A DNA stretch of 54,161 nucleotides from Prevotella sp. UBA1378. GTDB lineage: Bacteria > Bacteroidota > Bacteroidia > Bacteroidales > Bacteroidaceae. The stretch spans positions 51,620 through 105,780 of the forward strand of contig DBRC01000082.1 in the NCBI GenBank assembly GCA_002305505.1. Direction: 5' to 3'. Below are positions 8,410 through 18,074 of the stretch, piece by piece. Below the pieces are notes generated by a model, which did not search any database, was not told where the DNA came from, and worked only from the letters and a program-made list of their open reading frames with translations. Positions within the stretch are counted from its first letter, which is position 1. Each line of letters opens with the position of its first letter. A program made the position numbers and the translations under genes.

Positions 8410-11400
8410 ATGAAAAAATATATTAACATATTATGGATGCTCGCCCTGCTGCTCTGCATGGCCGGCAAGTCTACGGCACAGGAAGTCATGGTTACGGTAT
8501 CGCCCGTCAACCAGATTCTTCCGCCGCAAGCGTTGAACTATTTGGATAATCCCGGTAAGTATTTCAATATATCGCTCATTAATACGAGCGACGAGGCGCT
8601 GAACATCTATATAGGCCTCGAAGTGGAGCAGATAATGCCCAACGATGGTATCAGTCTTTCTACACCTCCCAAGCGGATGCCCAATAAGCCGTTGGTGCTG
8701 TCTCCGAGACAGAGCAAGACGCTTTCACTCATCGAGTCGAAAAACTTGTTTGCCCAACTCAACCTGGCTGAAGTCAACATGACGGGTGCCCTGCTGACCG
8801 ACTATACGGGCGGCAATATGGCCTTGCTGCCCGAGGGTACTTACCGCGGGCACATAACCGTATATCAGTACGACCCCTCGCTTACCACACCGCGTGTGCT
8901 GAGCAACCCCCATCAAGGGTCGTGCACATTCCAGATTTGCTATCAGGCACAGGCGCCGCAGTTTGTCGAGCCGGTGAAACTCTTCCCTGCCAGCGATGAC
9001 CTCTCCGGTCTGGAGTCGGCTGTAATCGACCCAGCCAATCCGAGGTTTATATGGACCGAACCGGCTACGGCCTGCGGAGGGGTGGCCCATCAGTTCAAGT
9101 ACGATTTCAAAATCGTGAAGATGCTGCCCGGGCAGACGGCCGACGAAGCCATCAGCCAAGATCTCGTGGTGTATCAGCGCAATGCCTTGCTCACGCCGCA
9201 GTGTGTCATTCCGAGTGCCTCGCTGAAAAACTTCTTCGATGCCGGAAGCCATTACGTGGCTCTGGTGAAAGGATATTCCTCTGCCAAGGAAGGTGATTTC
9301 AATTATGTTACCGTTATCAACGATGGTTTCAGCCGGCCTCTCATCGTGCGTCAGAAAAAAGACGCCATAGCTGGAACCGAAGTTCCGGAAGCCGGCGGGG
9401 AAACTGTTCCGGCCGAGCTTTACAGTATGACCGGCGTGGTGTTCACGAAACCAAAGATAAAGGAGAAGGAAGTAAATACGCTTTCATCGTCGATAGGCGA
9501 CGATATCGTGATGTCGTGGAGCGAGCAGGAAAAGCTTGGCGGGCGCGGCACGAAGTCGGATACGCTGAAGTTCCATTATAATGTGCGCGTGGTGGAGATG
9601 AGCACCGGCATGACCGCTGCCGATATTTTCAAAGTAAAACCTATTTTCGAGAAAAAAGAGGTTTCCGAAACCACCTGTACCGTAAAATGGGACGACATCA
9701 AGGATAAGTTCCGTTCCGGCGCACTTCTGGCCGCTGCGGTCGAAGTGAAGTGCACCAATAAGCTGGCCAAGGGCGATACAGTGATATTCGCACGCCCGTC
9801 GGCCAATTTCGACGTGGTATACACCCCCTCATTAGACGAGAAATACCCCGACTGTAACCCCGATGCGAAAGTGGAAAACAGTGTAGTGGCCGACTTCTCT
9901 TCCGACCAGTTGAAGAATATGACCGTGGCCATCGGGCAATACAACATGGTGCTCACTAAGGTAGCGAAGAACAAGGACCGCAGCTTGAAGGGAAATGGAT
10001 ACATGGTATGGGAGCCGGCCGGATATAAGATAAAGGTGTCCGTAGAGTTCGATTCGCTCTATGTCAATTCCGATAAGGTGGTATTCAGGGGTACGGCAAA
10101 GAGCTGCAAAGACTTTTCCGACGGTGCCGACGTAATTCCTTACGACCTTTTCGACGAATGGGGCTTGAAGAACCTGCTCGGCGAGTCATCGCAGGTATAC
10201 GGCGAGAAGATAAAGCAGTATATCAGCAAGAGTTCTAAAATAGACCAGTATTATCGCATGGCCCGTCAGGGCAAGCGACGCCTGCAGAACCTCCTGAACG
10301 GCGAGGCTGAAATATCACTGCCGATTTCGCTTTCCGATGCCTATAACGAAAGCCCGGTGGATATTGAAATCATCAGCATGCAGTTCTCGCCCACCACGGC
10401 GTGGATGAACGTGATGGGAATGTTCGCTCTGCCCAACTGCAAGGAATACACAGCCAATAACGTGGTTATCATGGGGGCACCGCGCCTCTGCATGGAGCCC
10501 GGGCAGTTTATTCCCGGCACGGGCAGCATGGCCATCCTCAGCGATGTATCTCTGAAAGACCCGGCATCGCGTTATGAATTCCGTTTCAAGGCGCCGAGTA
10601 GTTTCTCGAAACCGGAGAACGGTTGCTTTGTTGGTTGGGAAAACGGCAAGTTCGGCCAGTTCAACATCGAATTCGAGATGAACGTTCCGGGGTTGCTCAA
10701 AGACGACGGTAAGGGCAATATCGTAGGCGAAGGCATTGCGCCGGTCATCAATATGAAAGCTTCTATCAGGAGCTGGGACGACTGGACAGCATCCGGCAGA
10801 ATGGACCCCTTCCAGATAGTAGGAGTTTCGGGTATGACATTCGTCGTGGGTGATAAGGACGGAATCTACTATGACCACTCTCCGTCGGTTAATCCGTCCG
10901 GACTGAAGAAAATGCCCGAGGGTTATAACCTTTCCAAGCTGACAAGTCTGAGCGAATACAGTAACGACAATGTAAACAAGTGGGAAGGCTTGTATATAGA
11001 TAAGGTAAGCATGCTATTCCCGAAGGTCATCTCGTATAGTGCGGGAGAAAAAGACGGTGAAGAGGCGAAGACGGTCGACAAGCGGCTCGCGCTGAGCATG
11101 ACCAATTTCCTTGCCGACGAAAGCGGCATCTCCCTGTCGTTGTCCCTCGACAATGTATTCTCTGCGCAGCATTATACGGGTAATGCCACGATTGGCGGAT
11201 GGAAGATAACGCTCGATAAGATTTACGTCACGATATTGCAGGGCCAGTTTGGTAAGGCCGGTTTCGAAGGTACATTCCGTGTCCCGTTCTTCAATGGCGA
11301 CGTGGGTTATTCGGCCAGCATGCTTTATCAGAACTTCGACGACGGAACGAAAGGCTTCTACTATCTCTTTAAGACCCAGCAGGTAGACAAGTTGCAGTTC

Positions 11401-14400
11401 GACTTCTTCTTGGGCAAATGCGACTTTGTGAAGGAGAACACCTACTTCCAAGTAGAGATGACCGACCGCAAGTCGGATAAGGTGCAGTTGGAGCTGTGCA
11501 TGGCAGGAAAGATTACCATCGCCGGCACCAAGTCGATTACTAATGCCATAGGCTTTAAGATGCCGGGCATAGAATTTGAGGGCTTCCGCCTTTCGAATAC
11601 CAAGAAATGGAAATCGTATGCAGGAACGATTGGCAACTTGATGGCCGATTATAAGAAAAGTGTAGAGGAAGCGGGAAGTGATAAAGAAACCGGCACAACC
11701 GGGACAGGTGGCACAACCGGAACCACAGGCACAACCGGGACAGGTGGAACCACCGGAACCACAGGTACTACTGATACAACAGGTACCAGCGGCACCACTA
11801 ATGAGACGGCTCAAGATGCGGATACCGTTGTTGATAGCAGCGAGGACAGTGTGGCTGATAATACGGCTACCGGCGGCGAAAATACGGGTAGCGATAATAC
11901 TGAATCCTCTTCGGATAACAATGTGCCCGTGGGCGGCAGCGGCGCTGCCGGCGGAGTGTCGGGCGGCATTTCTGGCGGAGCCGGGGCAACGAGTACAACA
12001 AGTAGCGGGTACAAGAGGAACGGTGTTGACTATGGTTCCAGACAAAACTATAATGCTTTCCAAGCATTCGTTAAGAAATTCTATGCGGAACACCCCGACT
12101 TGAAAGAGACCCTAGCCATCTCCTTCAACCTGAACAATGGCAATCCGAAGTACGTATTCTCCGGCAAAGCCAGTTCAATGGTGGGCAGCATTTGGTATCA
12201 GCCTGGCGACAAACTGTATCACTACGGCCCTGACGCTGCCGATACGGCAGATACCTACGAGAAGGCACTGAAAGCATTGGCTTCTCCGAAACCTGAAGAG
12301 ACATTCACCTTGGGCGACAATCCCTATGCTTCCGAGAACGCATACAATGCATTCGTAGAAGAATTCTTCAAGCAGAACCCGTCTTTGAAGGGCAAGGTGC
12401 AGATTTTACCTGAGCAGAATAAGGGTAAGATGCGTTATTATATCTCGGAGGACAGCAAGGCAGGAAAGGAAGACATTTATTTCGAAGACGGCAAATACTA
12501 CGTTTACCTTACGGCTGATTTCTCATCCGTTTACCGGTCGTATGCCCAGGCGGCCTATATGTACCAGATGGCTCACGGCCATTATGTGGTGAGTGGCGTC
12601 GATTACCGTTCCAAGGAGATTCATGCTGAATACCAGCAATTCTTAGCTAAAATATTCGACGAGTCGGAAAGCGATGAGCCCGACTATACCGTCGAGTTCC
12701 CTGCTAATCCGGAAAAAGACGACTTCAGGATACTCTATAAGATAAGGCATATATATCTTAAGGGAGTCGTGATTTATGATGATACAAAGTATTCCTTGAG
12801 GCAAGGTTACTACATTGGTGAGAATAACATGTACAGCAAATATGGAGAAGCTAAGTACGACTATTATATCTCGAAAGAGAACTATCAGAAGTATTTGAAG
12901 TTCTGCAACGATTTCTATAAGGCCAACCCCAGTCAGCGGGCTGTTCTTGACATTGAGTATGAGCGCATAAACGACAGGCAGTTCAAGTACGTATTTATCC
13001 TGCAGAAAAACAAGAAGCCTGCCGACATATGGTATATGCCAAGCGAGGACAAGTATTATTATAAGATAGGCAACGACACGCGTACAGCATCTTCGTTCGA
13101 AAAGGTGCATTATTATACCACCATAGAGAACAGCTCGTATGTGAACGACCGTCTTGAATACAAGACCAAGGAATTTTATGACGAGGTGGTAAAGGTATGC
13201 AAGAAACTTGATGAATACGTCACCACATACCATTTCCTGATACGTTACTATGACTACCATTCAGGCAAGGTATGCTTCAGGCTTGCTACGCTCGGCGGGC
13301 TTAAAGTATACTATATAATAGATAAGTATGCCGCTGATTACGGCAAGTTCATCGTAGGTACCGAGGTGGTATCTTCGGCCAAGGAAGCCGTAAGGAAAGC
13401 CACCGTTCTTGCACGAAAGAAGCCGGCGCAGCAAGAATATTACGATGGATACGAGGACTATTATTATAATGACAGGAATTTGACCCCTCCGGCCGGCAAC
13501 TTCTCCAGCAAGGCTTTCGACGAGGCATTGCTGGCCTATGCCCACGGCCCGATGGCAGCTACTGTGCCCGATGCCGAGCCGTCCGAGGCTCCGGCAGTCG
13601 CTCCTGCTGCTGCCCCTGCACCGGCATTGTCGCATACGTTCAGCCAGATAGAGTTCGGCGAAGGCGAAAACAAAATCTATCTCGACCTCGGCACATGGGG
13701 CTTTGCTTCGCCCAGCAAGAAGATAGGCGGTTTCTCGTTCTCGCTGGAGGAAATATCCCTGACCAAGAACGGCGGCGACATGGGCTTGCGCCTGAAAGGA
13801 AAAATCGGGATGCTCGACGGTAAGCTCTCTGCCGGTGCCGGTGTAACGGTATGGGCAACGGTAGACGGCGACAACTATTTCGATGCAAAATACAAGGAAG
13901 TAACCTTCGACGAGGCTTCTTTCGATGCTTCGCTTGCCGGACTTACCGTAGCCGGCAAACTGAAGGTAGTAAAGGAAAAAGGAATGTCGGGCTATTGCGG
14001 CATGCTGAGTATCGCCCTGCCCGGCGACTTCCTCAAAATGACCGCCCGCGGCGGCTATTTCGACCAAGACAAGACAGCGTCGGATATCGACAAGGACCTT
14101 GCCGTGAAAGCGAAAGGCCAGTATGCCGCTCTCTCGCGCGAGGAACAGATAGCGAAGCTGAACATCAACGACTCCTTCTCGTGGGGATATTTTGAAATAG
14201 AGATGGAATCGAAGGCGGGCGTACAGATACCGCCGATACAAATCAACGGTCTTAGGGGCGGTTTCTATTTCAACTGCTGCAAGACGGGCGATGAAGTGCC
14301 CGAGACAGGTACTTACGGTGTGATGGGTGGCTTGATAGGTTTGAAGATTGCCACCTCCGACGGGAAACTCATTTCTGGTTCGATGTCGCTGGTAGTGTGC

Positions 14401-17400
14401 TACGATATGTACGGCGGCAGCAAGCATCAGGGGCAGCTTTCGTCTATCGTGCTCAAGGGTACCGTCAGTGCCCTTACGGCGGGCGGCGACGAAGGGCTGA
14501 TTACGGCCCAAGCCATGTTGCGCTACATCAACACCTATGATAAGAAAAAAAAGAAAGGCGACCGCTACTTCCAGTTGACGCTCGACGTGAAAGCCGGCGG
14601 CGATCTGTCGGAAATGCTGGAGAAAGTAACCGGTGTGAAGCTCGACAACTTACTCCCGAATGTAGGGCTCGACGAGTTGGGCGCCAAGGATGAGGACGGC
14701 GACAAGAAGGCCTCCAGCAACAAGGAAAAGGGCGACAACCGCAAGGCGAAGGCCTCGTACGGCTTAACGCTGACGCTCGACCTGAAGATTACGCAATACG
14801 AGGCCGGCGAGAAGGTAAACAAGTGGCATCTGTGGGTAGGCAAGCCAAACCCGAAAGAGCGCTGCAAACTGACACTGATCGACTTCCAAGTGGGTAGCCG
14901 TAAGGGTGGAATCGGTATGTGGGCTTATCTAGGTGGAGGCGCTTATCTCTGCTTAGGCAACGAACTGCCCGACGGCGGTGCCTTGCCACCGCTGCCCGAC
15001 CGCATTCAGAAACTGCTCGATGGGAAAGACGTGAACGGCAACCAGCAGCGCCTCTCGAATGGTGCCAAGAATGCCATCTCGGAAGTGATGCAGAAAACGT
15101 CGAAAGGTCGTGGTGGCGTGATGTTCGGTATCAATGCCGAGGGCGAGTTTGGCATTAACGCGGCCGTGGTTTACGTCGATATATGGGGCTGTATAGGCTT
15201 CGATTTGGCTTTGATTCAGACGAAAGGTGCCATGTGCGACGGCAAGCCGATGGGGCGCAAGGGCTGGTATGCCACCGGTCAGGTATATGCCGGTTTTGAA
15301 GGCGAGATAGGTCTGATGATCGACCTGTGGATATTCTCGGGTAAGCTACCGCTTGTAGAGGTTGGGCTTGGTGCCATGCTTCGCGGCGGTGCGCCCAATC
15401 CTGCTTGGGTTTACGGTAAGGTGCGGGCTCGTGCCTCGCTGCTAGGCGGATTGATAAAATTCAACAAGAGCATCGTTCTCAAGGCAGGTAAGGTATGTCT
15501 GCCGGAGTTTGCCAATCCGTTGGATGATGTGCAGATATTCGGCGACATGAAACCCGGTTCGATGGTAATCGACGGCGATCATGGAAGTGCCCGCGCCGAT
15601 GGCTGGGAAGACAAGGATGCCCGTGTGCTGCCCATTACCGGCATGTCGTTCACTACCAATATGAAGATAGGTTCCGACATCAGGTTGCTCGATGAGCGCC
15701 GCCAGAACATGAATGCCGGCATGGACGGCTCGTTAGAGGATAATATTCTCAACTCCGAGCGCGTATACCGCTTCAAGCTCGACTACGACAGCATCCTGCT
15801 GCAGAGGTTTGCTAAACCCGGCGATAAGACACCGATGACAACACATAAAGCCAAAGTGACCACGCGCGACAACATCAACTTCGCAGTGTCGGGCGGTGTG
15901 CTCGAAATGGAGTCGTACTATAAACTGCTGCTCAGAGGCTATTGCGAAGAGAAGCACAACGGGCGCTGGGGTAAGCCATGGTTCCGTGAGAACGGGCGCG
16001 ACGTGCAGCGCGAGTGGCGCGACGGAGCCGAATCCTACTTTGCCACCTCAACGCTGCCACCAACGCTCGAACACCGTGTGTACAGGGCTTTCCCACGTGG
16101 TAATACGTCGGGTTGGTCTCCCAGAAGCAGCTTTGCTCTCAGCAACCTTCCGCACATCTTAACAGACATTACGAACCCGCTGATAGCCTTGAAATATCCG
16201 ATGGACGACGTGTTCCGCGACTACGAGGTGGTGTGCCGCATCGATGAGTACATGGATCGCAGCGGCGAGTTTACCTCGGCAGCAGCCAGTGCACAGTTGG
16301 CAGAGGGGTATCATCTGAGCTACGTCCGCACCATCTGCGAGGATGTTCCGGTAGACTACTACAACGATGGAACCTATGCCTATATCAAACCGCGGGTTAA
16401 TGTCGATGGGAGCATCTTCAAGAGAAATCCCTATAGCGGCGGCACGTCTTATTCAGCCAAGAAGCCTATCTTCTCGCTGCTTCTCTACCGCGTGGACAAG
16501 CGTACTATGGCGGCGGACATCGAGAAGGGCAAGGAGAAGATCAAACTGCAACGGGCAGAATTGCTGAAGGAAGAGATGATAGAATACAAGGAGCCGAAAA
16601 CCGGGAGTGGTTCTACAGGGATAACAATAATAGGTGTAACAACACCGACAACACCTGCAACTGTTCCCGGCATAACAACAGTCAAACCGGACGTTAAGTC
16701 AGGAGTTACACTGAAAACTTCAGGAACGGCAACGCCCCATGTTATAGAAGAAACGACGATGACCCGTGCCACCGTAGAAACGATGATGACCAGTGCCACC
16801 GGAGGAACGACGATGACCCGCGTCACTGGAGGAACGACGATGACCCGCGTCACTGGAGGAACGACGATTACCCGCGTCACCGTAGAACCGACGATGACCC
16901 GCGTCACTGGAGGAAGTGACCCAATGATTATTTTGGATAAAGGTGAGGTGCAGGATTTGGGCTCCGTTTTTGCCGACTACCGCAAGGAGCTGACGCAAGA
17001 GGTGTTGAAGCACGACTCGTTGGAGCAGGCCTACCGCGAATACGAGAAAAACTTCGACAAGTCGCCCTATTACTCGCTGATATATCAAAGCTGGTGGAAG
17101 TATGGCAGATACGACGACTTCTTCAAGTATTATGAGTCGAATCCTTCTTTGGCTGAAGGTGATAGGACAAACGAACCGTTCTACGTAGGTCTTGACAAGA
17201 TTGAATACAAGAAGACTCCTTCGGGATATAGCAATACCAATATTTACGATAACAATGCTGTGTTCGAGGATCCACTCTTCTATCTCAGTTTTACGGCCAA
17301 CGTGATGGCGATGAGCAATTATTATATTGGTAAATACGATTACTGCCATGCTTTCACAGGCAATTACATGCCGGTAAAGATTGGCAATGCCGACCGCCAT

Positions 17401-18069
17401 CCTTATATGAGCTCCATTACCAACCCTGTATGGATTAATATCCGCGAAGATGTAGGTAGCCACACGGTGAACGAAGAGGGCGGATACAGTTCGTGGAGAT
17501 ACCGCAATAAGAAGTTGGAGGAAAAGAGCCATTACGTAATTCAGAGCGATAATGACGCACTTAGTTTTGCCAATACGGCCGGCGGCATTGTCGGGCCAAT
17601 GCTGAGAGGCTATGCTTCGCTGTCAGAAAAGTTGTCGGGCGAGTTGAACAAAGTATTTGACGAGTTTGACAAACTTAAGAATAACGGTAAGCGCCGCAGC
17701 TGGATAAAAGAGCGTTATAAGAATACCTTTACGGTGTGCAGCGAAAAAACGTACGGTGATAAGAAGTACTATCCGCTGATAGAAGTGCCCTATCTGCACA
17801 TCCCGATTACACGGGCGATAGACAAGGGTGTTTACAGGAAGGATGTTTCGCAATGGCGCAGTAAGAGGAGTTTCGGCGATAGATACAGGGAACGGCCGTT
17901 TAAGGCGAGTACCTATCTGAATAATATCAAGGACATTCATTATTACGTATACCGTCCGAATGCCTTCAACCTGAAGTATCAGATGCCCGCGGTGAACCCG
18001 TTGCTGCCCGGATATTATGTAAAGGGCTATCATACAGGTGGTGCTTATGATGTGATGAAACCAAAGTAA
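8410..18069 (+). CDS. Giant exported repeat protein, 3219 aa, with TANFOR-like N-terminus
   Basis: A signal peptide (residues about 1-23, STAQ-EV) is followed by a domain at about 24-180 that resembles the TANFOR domain of large Bacteroidetes surface proteins (proline-rich start, then 'PLVLSPRQSKTLSL'); this rests on my memory of the pattern. Fn3-like beta domains run to about 460, and long beta-rich stretches to about 1090. A Gly/Thr/Ser/Asp linker at about 1095-1205 precedes five diverged repeats of 85-100 residues (1213, 1311, 1405, 1490 and about 1585 to 1670). An Ala/Pro linker (about 1720-1740), a second beta-rich block, a Thr-rich nonapeptide tract (2780-2833) and a final folded region complete it. 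No T9SS sorting domain is seen at the C-terminus, so its route across the outer membrane is open. It starts 12 bases after the barrel gene and stops 5 bases before the Fn3 gene. Adhesin or structural surface protein is the best guess. Confidence 0.8.
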   Translation: MKKYINILWMLALLLCMAGKSTAQEVMVTVSPVNQILPPQALNYLDNPGKYFNISLINTSDEALNIYIGLEVEQIMPNDGISLSTPPKRMPNKPLVLSPRQSKTLSLIESKNLFAQLNLAEVNMTGALLTDYTGGNMALLPEGTYRGHITVYQYDPSLTTPRVLSNPHQGSCTFQICYQAQAPQFVEPVKLFPASDDLSGLESAVIDPANPRFIWTEPATACGGVAHQFKYDFKIVKMLPGQTADEAISQDLVVYQRNALLTPQCVIPSASLKNFFDAGSHYVALVKGYSSAKEGDFNYVTVINDGFSRPLIVRQKKDAIAGTEVPEAGGETVPAELYSMTGVVFTKPKIKEKEVNTLSSSIGDDIVMSWSEQEKLGGRGTKSDTLKFHYNVRVVEMSTGMTAADIFKVKPIFEKKEVSETTCTVKWDDIKDKFRSGALLAAAVEVKCTNKLAKGDTVIFARPSANFDVVYTPSLDEKYPDCNPDAKVENSVVADFSSDQLKNMTVAIGQYNMVLTKVAKNKDRSLKGNGYMVWEPAGYKIKVSVEFDSLYVNSDKVVFRGTAKSCKDFSDGADVIPYDLFDEWGLKNLLGESSQVYGEKIKQYISKSSKIDQYYRMARQGKRRLQNLLNGEAEISLPISLSDAYNESPVDIEIISMQFSPTTAWMNVMGMFALPNCKEYTANNVVIMGAPRLCMEPGQFIPGTGSMAILSDVSLKDPASRYEFRFKAPSSFSKPENGCFVGWENGKFGQFNIEFEMNVPGLLKDDGKGNIVGEGIAPVINMKASIRSWDDWTASGRMDPFQIVGVSGMTFVVGDKDGIYYDHSPSVNPSGLKKMPEGYNLSKLTSLSEYSNDNVNKWEGLYIDKVSMLFPKVISYSAGEKDGEEAKTVDKRLALSMTNFLADESGISLSLSLDNVFSAQHYTGNATIGGWKITLDKIYVTILQGQFGKAGFEGTFRVPFFNGDVGYSASMLYQNFDDGTKGFYYLFKTQQVDKLQFDFFLGKCDFVKENTYFQVEMTDRKSDKVQLELCMAGKITIAGTKSITNAIGFKMPGIEFEGFRLSNTKKWKSYAGTIGNLMADYKKSVEEAGSDKETGTTGTGGTTGTTGTTGTGGTTGTTGTTDTTGTSGTTNETAQDADTVVDSSEDSVADNTATGGENTGSDNTESSSDNNVPVGGSGAAGGVSGGISGGAGATSTTSSGYKRNGVDYGSRQNYNAFQAFVKKFYAEHPDLKETLAISFNLNNGNPKYVFSGKASSMVGSIWYQPGDKLYHYGPDAADTADTYEKALKALASPKPEETFTLGDNPYASENAYNAFVEEFFKQNPSLKGKVQILPEQNKGKMRYYISEDSKAGKEDIYFEDGKYYVYLTADFSSVYRSYAQAAYMYQMAHGHYVVSGVDYRSKEIHAEYQQFLAKIFDESESDEPDYTVEFPANPEKDDFRILYKIRHIYLKGVVIYDDTKYSLRQGYYIGENNMYSKYGEAKYDYYISKENYQKYLKFCNDFYKANPSQRAVLDIEYERINDRQFKYVFILQKNKKPADIWYMPSEDKYYYKIGNDTRTASSFEKVHYYTTIENSSYVNDRLEYKTKEFYDEVVKVCKKLDEYVTTYHFLIRYYDYHSGKVCFRLATLGGLKVYYIIDKYAADYGKFIVGTEVVSSAKEAVRKATVLARKKPAQQEYYDGYEDYYYNDRNLTPPAGNFSSKAFDEALLAYAHGPMAATVPDAEPSEAPAVAPAAAPAPALSHTFSQIEFGEGENKIYLDLGTWGFASPSKKIGGFSFSLEEISLTKNGGDMGLRLKGKIGMLDGKLSAGAGVTVWATVDGDNYFDAKYKEVTFDEASFDASLAGLTVAGKLKVVKEKGMSGYCGMLSIALPGDFLKMTARGGYFDQDKTASDIDKDLAVKAKGQYAALSREEQIAKLNINDSFSWGYFEIEMESKAGVQIPPIQINGLRGGFYFNCCKTGDEVPETGTYGVMGGLIGLKIATSDGKLISGSMSLVVCYDMYGGSKHQGQLSSIVLKGTVSALTAGGDEGLITAQAMLRYINTYDKKKKKGDRYFQLTLDVKAGGDLSEMLEKVTGVKLDNLLPNVGLDELGAKDEDGDKKASSNKEKGDNRKAKASYGLTLTLDLKITQYEAGEKVNKWHLWVGKPNPKERCKLTLIDFQVGSRKGGIGMWAYLGGGAYLCLGNELPDGGALPPLPDRIQKLLDGKDVNGNQQRLSNGAKNAISEVMQKTSKGRGGVMFGINAEGEFGINAAVVYVDIWGCIGFDLALIQTKGAMCDGKPMGRKGWYATGQVYAGFEGEIGLMIDLWIFSGKLPLVEVGLGAMLRGGAPNPAWVYGKVRARASLLGGLIKFNKSIVLKAGKVCLPEFANPLDDVQIFGDMKPGSMVIDGDHGSARADGWEDKDARVLPITGMSFTTNMKIGSDIRLLDERRQNMNAGMDGSLEDNILNSERVYRFKLDYDSILLQRFAKPGDKTPMTTHKAKVTTRDNINFAVSGGVLEMESYYKLLLRGYCEEKHNGRWGKPWFRENGRDVQREWRDGAESYFATSTLPPTLEHRVYRAFPRGNTSGWSPRSSFALSNLPHILTDITNPLIALKYPMDDVFRDYEVVCRIDEYMDRSGEFTSAAASAQLAEGYHLSYVRTICEDVPVDYYNDGTYAYIKPRVNVDGSIFKRNPYSGGTSYSAKKPIFSLLLYRVDKRTMAADIEKGKEKIKLQRAELLKEEMIEYKEPKTGSGSTGITIIGVTTPTTPATVPGITTVKPDVKSGVTLKTSGTATPHVIEETTMTRATVETMMTSATGGTTMTRVTGGTTMTRVTGGTTITRVTVEPTMTRVTGGSDPMIILDKGEVQDLGSVFADYRKELTQEVLKHDSLEQAYREYEKNFDKSPYYSLIYQSWWKYGRYDDFFKYYESNPSLAEGDRTNEPFYVGLDKIEYKKTPSGYSNTNIYDNNAVFEDPLFYLSFTANVMAMSNYYIGKYDYCHAFTGNYMPVKIGNADRHPYMSSITNPVWINIREDVGSHTVNEEGGYSSWRYRNKKLEEKSHYVIQSDNDALSFANTAGGIVGPMLRGYASLSEKLSGELNKVFDEFDKLKNNGKRRSWIKERYKNTFTVCSEKTYGDKKYYPLIEVPYLHIPITRAIDKGVYRKDVSQWRSKRSFGDRYRERPFKASTYLNNIKDIHYYVYRPNAFNLKYQMPAVNPLLPGYYVKGYHTGGAYDVMKPK
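11692..11799 (+). repeat. In-frame Gly-Thr minisatellite in the giant gene
   Basis: Two near-identical 36-bp units (11692-11727 and 11728-11763) are followed by degenerate copies, coding for a GTTGTG-type linker. Unit length is a multiple of three, so gain or loss changes linker length without a frameshift. Confidence 0.7.
12046..13420 (+). repeat. Five-fold protein repeat region inside the giant gene
   Basis: Five diverged copies share a helical opening (Y..F...F...F....P), a strand with K.RY/KYVF, an IW/IYY strand with Asp-Lys-Tyr-Tyr and a closing helix rich in Ala. They begin at residues 1213, 1311, 1405, 1490 and 1585. Similarity is visible by eye at protein level but not at DNA level, so these are old duplications. 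I do not recognise the fold. Confidence 0.6.
16747..16908 (+). repeat. Six tandem 27-bp units coding for a Thr-rich nonapeptide
   Basis: Units of nine codons (pattern GGTTMTRVT) repeat six times. Units three and four (16801-16827 and 16828-16854) are identical base for base, a sign of recent duplication. The tract joins two folded regions of the giant protein and is a candidate variable-number repeat. Confidence 0.75.
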
Positions 18070-18074
18070 TAAAA

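Noticed and set aside
13261..14511. 416-codon minus-strand open frame inside the giant gene
   Set aside because: Opposite strand of a continuous 3219-codon gene; no recognisable domain or start context.
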